Notes under the pieces: generated by a model
The model's database searches: none
What the model saw: only the letters and a program-made list of their open reading frames with translations
What the model was told of the DNA's origin: nothing
Shown here: piece after piece, positions 18,227-25,123 of the stretch
How positions within the stretch are numbered: the stretch's first letter is position 1
Layout: each line of letters begins with the position of its first letter
Assembly (NCBI RefSeq): GCF_900128885.1
Contig: NZ_FQTU01000004.1
Span: 62,001-126,000 of the forward strand
From: Alkalibacter saccharofermentans DSM 14828
Lineage (GTDB): Bacteria > Bacillota > Clostridia > Eubacteriales > Alkalibacteraceae
DNA: 64,000 nt
Direction: 5' to 3'
Program-made: the position numbers and the translations under genes

Positions 18227-19705
18227 CTATCTTATGTATTTGTTTATTCCCTCTGCCTGTGGAAAAATTGTTCCATAATTCATTATCCCATTTGGATCAA
18301 ATGCTTCTTTCAACTTTTCAAGCATGTAATAAGCTGTTCCATGTTCGTCCTTTGTCCACTCACTCCTGTATTTACCAATTCCGTGATGATGGCACATAGA
18401 TCCTCCTGCTTTTAGTGTTTCTTCTACAATAATCTTTTGTATAGGATGGTGATAAATTATCATCTCATCTTCTGGCGCACAATGAATATCATAGTTATAT
18501 ACAAAATACATATTTGTGCCATTTAAATAACTATGTGAAGAGTGCCCTCCAAGCATTGTCAGATCGTGAGCTCTTGGAAATTCATTTCTAACTCTATCTA
18601 TTACATTGTTGTATATCAAAGGAATCGTTTCCCAATCCGCTGAAATTTCTGTCGTGAATCCCGAATGGCTGTTATTTTCGATCATCCCTTCTATCTCGTC
18701 ATCAATATCTTTTTGCGTCCAGTTTAAATGATTGAACCAGTCTTCTATCAGGCTGCTATCAACCTGCTTTATTATGCCCTCATTATATTTTTCTGCTGCC
18801 TCTTCTATGGCTTCGCCAGTTGCTTCGACTATCTTTTTTGGCCCTTCTGCCATAAAAATAAGCACACATTTATTTTCGTGAAAATGATAAAAATGTTGAG
18901 CAGCATCTTCTTCAGAATAAGTTCTAGCAACTGAAGGTCTAAATCCGTTAACCATGACTTCTCTAAGGACTTTGATTCCGGTATCAACGTCTTTAACGAG
19001 ATAACCATAAAACTTATTATTTTCTGGATAATAACGGAATATTTTTATCGTCACTTCGGTTATAAAGCATAAAGTGCCTTCATTTCCAATAACAATGTGC
19101 CTAATATCCGGGCCACCAGCACGCCTTGATACATTTTTAATTTTTGCTATATGTCCATCCGGAAAAACGCACTCAAGACCAACTACCATATCTTCAATTC
19201 CCCCATATAGTGTAGAGAATTGACCTATGCTCCTTGTTGAAACCAAACCGCCATATTTTGCAACAGGTTTTGACTGAGGTGAATGTCCTGTTGTATATCC
19301 TATTTTCCTTAACTCTATCTCTAGCTCCTCAAGTGAAACTCCTGCTTGAACTGTAGCTTGTGAGTTATATGAATCAATTTTTATGATTTTGTTCATGTAA
19401 AGGGTATCGATTACAACAGTGATGTCTTTCCAATTTTCCAGTCCGCCTTCAGTTGCAGTATTTCCACCTCTAGGTATAACATTTATTTGATTCTCATTAC
19501 AAAATTCAAGAATTGTACTTACCTCATCGCTATTATAAGGATACACAATGGCAACAGGACTTGGAACATCTAGAACTTTTCTTGCTTTTGCATACTTCTT
19601 ATATCTATCTGCAGAAGCTTCATAAAGATCACTCTCTTTTGTATTAATTTGCTCTGGTGATAAAATATTGTTTAATGCAGTAATTAGGTTTTCTGAATTC
19701 AACAT
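18227..19705 (-). CDS. FAD-linked oxidase (YgcU-like, GlcD/AGPS family)
   Basis: A 492-residue flavoprotein of the vanillyl-alcohol-oxidase/PCMH fold. The FAD pyrophosphate region IPRGGNTATEGG lies at about 77-88, GGL...STRSIGQFSTLYGGIEDMV follows, and the C-terminal half has the active-site CHHHGIGKYRSEW (His439-His441) and FDPNGIMN. Family members oxidise 2-hydroxy acids or act on alkyl-DHAP; the triple His resembles alkyl-DHAP synthase and D-lactate dehydrogenases. GGAGGA supports the ATG. First gene of the operon facing the RpiR regulator; its electrons probably pass to the EtfAB pair encoded downstream. Confidence 0.88.
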   Translation of the reverse strand: MLNSENLITALNNILSPEQINTKESDLYEASADRYKKYAKARKVLDVPSPVAIVYPYNSDEVSTILEFCNENQINVIPRGGNTATEGGLENWKDITVVIDTLYMNKIIKIDSYNSQATVQAGVSLEELEIELRKIGYTTGHSPQSKPVAKYGGLVSTRSIGQFSTLYGGIEDMVVGLECVFPDGHIAKIKNVSRRAGGPDIRHIVIGNEGTLCFITEVTIKIFRYYPENNKFYGYLVKDVDTGIKVLREVMVNGFRPSVARTYSEEDAAQHFYHFHENKCVLIFMAEGPKKIVEATGEAIEEAAEKYNEGIIKQVDSSLIEDWFNHLNWTQKDIDDEIEGMIENNSHSGFTTEISADWETIPLIYNNVIDRVRNEFPRAHDLTMLGGHSSHSYLNGTNMYFVYNYDIHCAPEDEMIIYHHPIQKIIVEETLKAGGSMCHHHGIGKYRSEWTKDEHGTAYYMLEKLKEAFDPNGIMNYGTIFPQAEGINKYIR

Positions 19706-19840
19706 TTATTCCTCCTTCAAGTCACTCTCTTATAATTATCAGCTTAATAACCAATAAATAATTAAGGGCGCTTCTTTAGGTATTTTTCGTGATCACAACT
19801 TGATTATATAGACGCCTATAGAAAATGTCAATAATAAATC

Positions 19841-19927
19841 AGAAAATTTTCTTATTATTTTGTGTTAATGCTGTTTTGGTGTATTATTTTCCGTTTATTT
19901 TCCGTTTATCATTGGAAAATTTTCCGT
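19841..19927. promoter_or_regulatory. Phased repeat operator region between regulator and operon
   Basis: The 392-bp gap between divergent genes holds two palindromes, AGAAAATTTTCT (19841-19852) and GGAAAATTTTCC (19914-19925), sharing the core GAAAATTTTC with centres 73 bp apart (about seven helical turns). ATTTTCCGT occurs at 19886, 19897 and 19919, spaced 11 and 22 bp; the first two form an exact tandem 11-mer, ATTTTCCGTTT twice. RpiR-type regulators often bind GAAA/TTTC dyads, so this is the likely control site for both promoters. The remaining gap (19928-20097) is the regulator's leader and holds no further gene. Confidence 0.6.
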
Positions 19928-20097
19928 ACATATTTACATCACGACATCTCCGTGATAAAATAAATGTAATAAAACGATAGAGGTGATCCACAGTGCTTTT
20001 ATAAATATATCAAAGATGGAAATAGAAACCCAGAGAACCTGGGAGAAAGGGAATTAATTAAATCACCATCTAATGATGATTTGATTATATGTGAGTT

Positions 20098-20811
20098 ATG
20101 ATACATATAGATTTTAAAGCGTTAAATGCCTTGGAACAGGAAATTCACAACAAGCTTAAAGAACATAGCAAAAACTTTGATACCATAAAAATAACTGAAG
20201 CAGCAAAATTATGTGAGTGTTCAATATCTAAAATATCAAAGTTCGTGAAAAAGTTAGGATTTGTAAATTATAAGCAATATATGGATTTTTTGCATGGAAG
20301 AGAGATGTCGTCTTTCAATAAATCTGATGAGTTAAACCGGGTTCAAAAATTTATTGAAGACTTCGATGAAAACAAAGTAAATGAATTAATAGCTCTGATT
20401 GAAAATCATGATAAAATAGTTATTTTTGGATATGGTCCGTCTCTTATATGTGCACAATATTTTGAGTATCGATTAAGGACATGCACCAATAAGGTCATAG
20501 TAGCAGTTTCAGATGAGATATCTATATCGTCTATGGCTAATGAATCTGATTTAGTACTGCTTTTAACAGTTACTGGAACTTTTAATACTTTCGAAAACAT
20601 CTATGAAACTGCAAAGCTAAAAGGTGCTAAAGTTGCTATACTGCTTGAAGAGTACAACGCTAACCTATTTGATCAATGTGATCGCATATTTTGGCTTTCA
20701 AAATACAATCAGCCGAATGAATTGTTGCCATATGAAAAGTCCAGAACAATATTCTTTATTTTTCTTGAAGAAGTGGTACAAAAACTTATGTATAAAAATA
20801 AATCTCATTAA
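20098..20811 (+). CDS. RpiR-family transcriptional regulator (HTH + SIS)
   Basis: A 237-residue regulator. Residues 1-75 form the HTH_6 domain (ITEAAKLCECSISKISKFVKKLGFVNYKQY), and about 90-220 an SIS sugar-phosphate-isomerase-like domain with IVIFGYGPSLICAQYFEYRL and the S/T-rich DLVLLLTVTGTFNT ligand loop. It is transcribed away from the eight-gene catabolic operon, so it very likely controls it, with a phosphorylated sugar-like intermediate (product of the FGGY kinase) as the probable effector. The ribosome site is poor (GTGAG), suggesting low expression. Whether it represses or activates is not visible. Confidence 0.88.
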   Translation: MIHIDFKALNALEQEIHNKLKEHSKNFDTIKITEAAKLCECSISKISKFVKKLGFVNYKQYMDFLHGREMSSFNKSDELNRVQKFIEDFDENKVNELIALIENHDKIVIFGYGPSLICAQYFEYRLRTCTNKVIVAVSDEISISSMANESDLVLLLTVTGTFNTFENIYETAKLKGAKVAILLEEYNANLFDQCDRIFWLSKYNQPNELLPYEKSRTIFFIFLEEVVQKLMYKNKSH

Positions 20812-20839
20812 GTATTTTTAAATAGAGTAAATAAATACA

Positions 20840-20877
20840 AAAGCACGGAAAAGGGAATACCCCGAAATCCGTGCTTT
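20840..20877 (+). terminator. Hairpin terminator of the RpiR gene
   Basis: AAAGCACGGA and TCCGTGCTTT form a perfect 10-bp stem 29 bp past the stop codon, followed by GTTGTG. The T-run is contained in the stem end and is short. A group-II-intron-like 5' end directly abuts this hairpin. Confidence 0.55.
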
Positions 20878-20880
20878 GTT

Positions 20881-20901
20881 GTGCGCCCAGCATGGGGGCA
20901 C
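20881..20901 (+). mobile_element. Possible 5' scrap of a group II intron
   Basis: GTGCGCCCAGCATGGGGGCAC resembles the conserved 5' end of bacterial group II introns (GUGCG start and first stem). Its position immediately after a terminator hairpin is the known insertion preference of class C introns. Only about 20 bp of resemblance remains and no reverse transcriptase is present, so this is a weak call. Confidence 0.3.
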
Positions 20902-20905
20902 AATA

Positions 20906-20946
20906 AATCTGACCCGCCATTAATCAAAACTCAGGCGGGTCAGATT
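20906..20946. repeat. Perfect 13-bp inverted repeat
   Basis: AATCTGACCCGCC (20906-20918) pairs with GGCGGGTCAGATT (20934-20946) around a 15-base loop. It is followed by GTGGGTCA and three 7-bp near-repeats (CGACAAT, CGACAAT, CAACAAT at 20973-20993). Probably a mobile-element scar or a terminator for the convergent PTS operon. The rest of 20812-21048 holds no gene. Confidence 0.5.
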
Positions 20947-21048
20947 CAAACGAAAAGTGGGTCATTTTTACTCGACAATCGACAATCAACAATCATTATT
21001 CAATAAGCACCATTATTAAATGCCTGTTGCCAAAGTCAAATTATTTTA

Positions 21049-21369
21049 TTAACTACCTATCGCCTCATCTTGTTGCTTAACTTTTTTCATTATCAAATCA
21101 GCTTTTTTTATAGCATCACTAGCTTTTACGCTCAAAATCTTCTTGCCTTTGAATCTCTCCATATTCTTAAGCCCTGTATCGTTTGTAATAATAACATAAT
21201 CTGCCAAATCAACTTCTTCTTGCTTTATGACATTCTCGACACCAATAGATCCCTGAGTCTCTACTTTAATATCAACTCCGTGCTTTTTTGCCGCATCTTT
21301 TAGTGAAGCTGCTGCTAGGTAAGTGTGTGCAACTCCCGAAGGGCAAGCACAAACTGCAACAATTCTCAA
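21049..21369 (-). CDS. PTS fructose-type EIIB component (FrwB-like)
   Basis: A 106-residue cytosolic phosphotransfer protein. The phosphocysteine motif is CACPSGVAHT near the N-terminus, close to the fructose-family CPTGIAHT. A TTG at 21369 after GGAAGGAGAG is taken as start; an in-frame TTG six codons upstream overlaps the ribosome site itself. Last gene of the operon GRE1 - regulator - EIIA - EIIC - EIIB. It passes phosphate from EIIA to the sugar carried by EIIC. Confidence 0.88.
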   Translation of the reverse strand: MRIVAVCACPSGVAHTYLAAASLKDAAKKHGVDIKVETQGSIGVENVIKQEEVDLADYVIITNDTGLKNMERFKGKKILSVKASDAIKKADLIMKKVKQQDEAIGS

Positions 21370-21419
21370 AATAATCTCTCCTTCCAATTAAGTTGTATTT
21401 CGTATTTCTAAATAATTTT

Positions 21420-22472
21420 TTAGCTCAACATTTCCATTTCTAAATCCTCATCTGCATCTTCTGCAACAACAGTTTTGAGTGCATTAACTGTAAATGCTGT
21501 AATGACTACTCCAACTACTACTGATACCAAATATCCAATCGGATTACCTATTACAGGTAAAACGATCAACCCACCCCAAGGTGCAGCATTAGTAGCTCCA
21601 AACATCATAGCTAGGGCTGATCCGACTGAACCACCTATCATCATAGAAGGAATTACTCGCAGCGGATCCATTGCAGCAAATGGAATCGCCCCTTCCGAAA
21701 TAGCTATAGTCCCCATTATTAGTGCCGCTTTACCATTTTCTCTCTCTCCCATAGTGTATTTTTTAGGTGCTAAGAACGTTGCCAGTGCCATTCCTAATGG
21801 TGGTATGCACACACCTACTCCAACTGCTCCCATTACTGTTGTAACACCAGAACCAAGAAGTCCTACACCAAATGTATACGCTACTTTACCTACAGGTCCA
21901 CCCATATCAAAAGCACACATTGCTCCTATTATTGCCCCTAACAAAATTTTGTTACCAGTATTTAATGCCACCAGCCAATTAGTCAAACCTTCCATCATCG
22001 AAGCAATAGGGGCACCTATCCCCCACATTACCAATGACCCCACTAACAAAGTGGTAACAAGAGGTATAACAAATATTGGCATGACTGGTTTTAAAGTAGT
22101 CGGAACTTGTATCTTCTTCAAAAGATGTGCAATGATTCCAGCTATGATACCTACTATTAACCCACCTAAAAAGCCTGCGCCAATAGAATTACATAGAAAT
22201 CCGCCGATTGCTCCCGGCGCTAGCCCAGGTCTGTCGGCAATCGAGTACGCAATGTACGCTGCCAAAAAAGGTACCATTAATGCAAATCCTGCTGCCCCGA
22301 TATCGAAGATACCCTTTAGAAATGTTCCTTCATCAGGAACAGATGGCGAACCCGACATGGCTACAGATAATGCTATCAATACCCCTCCAGCTACAACAAT
22401 TGGTATCATGTGCGACACGCCTGTCATAAGGTGTTTTCTTGTGTCTTTTAAAATTTCCATTAACTCATTCAT
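21420..22472 (-). CDS. PTS fructose-type EIIC permease (FrwC-like)
   Basis: A 350-residue integral membrane component with about nine hydrophobic segments, GGVLIALSVAMSG at the first helix, ADRPGLAPGAIGG in the conserved loop, and GAIPFAAMDPLRVIPSMMIGGSVG near the C-terminus, all typical of fructose/mannitol-family EIIC. It transports and phosphorylates the sugar together with the neighbouring EIIB and EIIA. In E. coli the frwC/frwB genes also adjoin a glycyl radical enzyme and its activase (pflD, pflC), the same partnership as here. The sugar is not known. Confidence 0.9.
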   Translation of the reverse strand: MNELMEILKDTRKHLMTGVSHMIPIVVAGGVLIALSVAMSGSPSVPDEGTFLKGIFDIGAAGFALMVPFLAAYIAYSIADRPGLAPGAIGGFLCNSIGAGFLGGLIVGIIAGIIAHLLKKIQVPTTLKPVMPIFVIPLVTTLLVGSLVMWGIGAPIASMMEGLTNWLVALNTGNKILLGAIIGAMCAFDMGGPVGKVAYTFGVGLLGSGVTTVMGAVGVGVCIPPLGMALATFLAPKKYTMGERENGKAALIMGTIAISEGAIPFAAMDPLRVIPSMMIGGSVGSALAMMFGATNAAPWGGLIVLPVIGNPIGYLVSVVVGVVITAFTVNALKTVVAEDADEDLEMEMLS

Positions 22473-22493
22473 TCCATTCTTCCTCCTTATTTT

Positions 22494-22955
22494 TTAATTA
22501 ATATGAAAAGTTAACATATTACATATTTCTTTTTTATCACCAAGATTTTTCAGCCTTTCTCTAAAATCTTCTTCAATTAGTTTTTTTGATAGCTCCGCTA
22601 AAACTTTTAGGTGATAATTACTTGAGGCTTCAACAGGTACGGCCAATAAAAAGATTAGGTTTACTTCCTCTTCTTCATTCCACATAATCTCTTGCTTTAA
22701 ATTCATAAATGCAACTGTGGGTGTTTTAACTCCTTCAGATTTTCCATGTGGAATAGCGATACCAAATCCTATACATGTCGGAAAACATTTCTCTCTATCA
22801 TGTACCGATTGTATATATGTTTGATAATCATTAAGTCTACCTAACATATGCATGCGTTGACTCATGAATTCAATTATCTCATCCTTGGTTTTAAAATCTT
22901 GCGCGGTAAATATCAGCTCATCATTTATCAATTCTTCACTGTATGTTTTCTCCAT
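22494..22955 (-). CDS. PTS fructose/mannitol-type EIIA component
   Basis: A 153-residue PTS_EIIA_2 protein. The phosphohistidine context GFGIAIPHGKS (His about 70) is intact, followed by VNLIFLLAVP and HLKVLAELS as in the family. Its start overlaps the last 20 bp of the PRD regulator gene, so the two are translationally coupled. It accepts phosphate from HPr and donates it to EIIB, and may also modulate the regulator's PRD domains. Confidence 0.9.
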   Translation of the reverse strand: MEKTYSEELINDELIFTAQDFKTKDEIIEFMSQRMHMLGRLNDYQTYIQSVHDREKCFPTCIGFGIAIPHGKSEGVKTPTVAFMNLKQEIMWNEEEEVNLIFLLAVPVEASSNYHLKVLAELSKKLIEEDFRERLKNLGDKKEICNMLTFHIN

Positions 22956-24960
22956 AATTAAATCTCCTTAGCATAGTATTCATCTGTTCTGTACTCTCAA
23001 CCTGTTTTAAGTCATTCATATATTTCTCGTTTCCTAGCATAGAATAAAATTCACTAAATATTTTTGTTGCTATTCCGTATCCTTCAATCTTAAGGCAAAG
23101 CAAGAAAATCATTTCAATGACTTCATATTTATTTATTATTGGCTTATCAAGCTTAATTACTGCAATTTTTGAATTTCTTACATATTCAATTGTTGGATGG
23201 GGTATCGCAATCCCTTTGCCTAAATAGGTAGACGAGGCGTTTTCCCTATTTAGGACACTTTCAACAAAACCATCCTTTGCATACGCATCTTCTATTAGTC
23301 TATTGCCATATTTCTCTATAACGTCTTCATATTTTGTAAGTTCTTTTTCAATAAAACAATAATTTTCTGTTATCAAATCTAAATCGCTGTATGATCTTGT
23401 GTTAGTTTCTTCTTGAATGGGTTTTTTAGACTTGATTTCGCCGATGGCTCTATTGATTTTTGCTACATCTTCCGTCGTTACTAAAGTGCTGATCTTTACC
23501 ACTTTAGGCGAATGCTTTTTAAATGGTATGGTAGAAATTATTAAATCACATGAATCTATCAGCTCTTTAGTCAATTTTTCTACAGACAGTACTCTTGTTA
23601 TTTCCATATTGGCGAATTGATTTGCCAGCTTACTTTTTAACCATTGTGCAGTACCTATTCCACTTGAACATACAATTATTGTTTTAACATGGCATTTTTT
23701 ACGATCAACTGCTGCCGCTATATGCATGGCAATATATGCAATTTCGTCTTCATTAATTTGCAATCCACATTCTTTTTCAAATATTGTTCCGCAAACCCAA
23801 GATGCGCAAAATATTTCACCATATTCACTTTTTATAGTCTCTAGCATAGGATTTTCTAATCTTAAATCGTTTTCAAGCCTAACAATAACAGGTCTCAAAT
23901 GCAATACAAGAGATGTTCTTAAAAAATCATCTACATTAAGATCAACATTTAATATTATGCCTGTCAAATTTATAATCTCATCTGCAATCTTTAAGAGAAA
24001 CTCTTCTTGACTTCCTAAAATCATCTTGCAATTATCTTCTGTAAGTTCTTCATATATTTTAGAACCTAACAAATGAAGACAAATGTAGCAGATCTCATCT
24101 TCTGGCATAATTACAGTAAAGGCAGACTCGAGTCCCTCTACCAACTTTTTTGCTACTGGATATATATCACTTCCTTTAAATTTTTCATTGAAATCCTTGG
24201 TCATTGTAATCTCACGGTTTTCCTTAACCCTTCGTATGATTATGGCAATATGAGTTATCAAGTTTATGAACGCCTGCTCAGTAAAGATAGTACCTAGTTG
24301 TTTCTCAGCTAGCTTTACCAGCCTTTCAACTTCAGCGAGCTCAATTTCCGGAAAAAACTCCTTTAACCTCATGCTATTTACCATGCCTAGTCGATAATCT
24401 GAAATATTATTTTCAAAATCATCTTTCTGATACTGGCTATTGCAGTTTTTTGATAAAAAATCAACGATTACCTTTCGAAAATCGATTTCTGCACCCTCAA
24501 TCCAAAAGCCTCTACTTTTATTTCTTATCAATTTGAGACCGCGAGATTTCAACCATTCATCTACCACATCAAAGTCGTTGGCTATTGTAGATTTGCTACA
24601 ATAGAGCTCGTCCGCAAACATTTGCATAGTGTAGCTGAATTTGTTTATCAAGAGAATTTCAAGTATATAATTTTTTCTAAAATCCGAATCATAGTCTTCG
24701 TTCTGGGTCATCAACTGCTTGTACTTGGTCTTAATTTGTTGTCTTTCTTTGTTAGTTGCCTCGATATATATTCCTACATTTGGCTTCTTGACCAACAAAA
24801 ACCCTTCACTTTCAAGTACCTCCGATATCGTTTTAATGTGTGTTCTGATAGTCCTTGAAGACTTGCCTGTCTCCCATGCCAGTTTCTTGGTCGTAATAGG
24901 TGTTTTTGCATCTAGTAACATATTCAGAATTTCGAAATTCAAATTTTTATTACTTTCCAA
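22936..24960 (-). CDS. PRD-containing transcriptional regulator with EIIB and EIIA domains (MtlR/LicR type)
   Basis: A 674-residue multidomain regulator: two N-terminal HTH modules (about 1-65 and 95-160), PRD1 with His237 and His296, PRD2 with His354 and His413, a galactitol-type EIIB domain with phospho-Cys431 in CSSGIGTA, and a C-terminal EIIA_2 domain with His588 in AIPHP. Such proteins activate PTS operons when phosphorylation on PRDs and the EIIB Cys reports sugar flux and HPr state. A TTG start follows GAGGG by six bases. It lies inside the operon it presumably controls, between GRE1 and EIIA. Confidence 0.9.
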   Translation of the reverse strand: MESNKNLNFEILNMLLDAKTPITTKKLAWETGKSSRTIRTHIKTISEVLESEGFLLVKKPNVGIYIEATNKERQQIKTKYKQLMTQNEDYDSDFRKNYILEILLINKFSYTMQMFADELYCSKSTIANDFDVVDEWLKSRGLKLIRNKSRGFWIEGAEIDFRKVIVDFLSKNCNSQYQKDDFENNISDYRLGMVNSMRLKEFFPEIELAEVERLVKLAEKQLGTIFTEQAFINLITHIAIIIRRVKENREITMTKDFNEKFKGSDIYPVAKKLVEGLESAFTVIMPEDEICYICLHLLGSKIYEELTEDNCKMILGSQEEFLLKIADEIINLTGIILNVDLNVDDFLRTSLVLHLRPVIVRLENDLRLENPMLETIKSEYGEIFCASWVCGTIFEKECGLQINEDEIAYIAMHIAAAVDRKKCHVKTIIVCSSGIGTAQWLKSKLANQFANMEITRVLSVEKLTKELIDSCDLIISTIPFKKHSPKVVKISTLVTTEDVAKINRAIGEIKSKKPIQEETNTRSYSDLDLITENYCFIEKELTKYEDVIEKYGNRLIEDAYAKDGFVESVLNRENASSTYLGKGIAIPHPTIEYVRNSKIAVIKLDKPIINKYEVIEMIFLLCLKIEGYGIATKIFSEFYSMLGNEKYMNDLKQVESTEQMNTMLRRFNYGENIQ

Positions 24961-25123
24961 CTAGATCCCTCGCCTTCAATCTGTTGTTGATTTTATGTTA
25001 TCATCATTCATCGATTATTAAAATACGCCCCTGTTCAACGTTGCTTCCGCATTGTTGGAAAACAACTGTACATAATAAGACTTAAGTCTATTTTTCTTTA
25101 ATCTGTTGATGTTTAACATAAAA

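Noticed and set aside
20973..20996. Short tandem repeats (CGACAAT, CGACAAT, CAACAAT) as a CRISPR or iteron array
   Set aside because: Seven-base units without spacers and only three copies; too short for CRISPR and no replication gene nearby.
21475..22497. A 340-codon open frame on the plus strand opposite the fructose-type EIIC gene
   Set aside because: It is the antisense shadow of a well-supported permease gene, has a proline/threonine-rich low-complexity translation and no ribosome site.
21049..24960. Sigma-54-dependent (LevR-type) control of the PTS operons
   Set aside because: The regulators lack an AAA+ domain, and I found no TGGCAC-N5-TTGC sequence upstream of either PTS operon.
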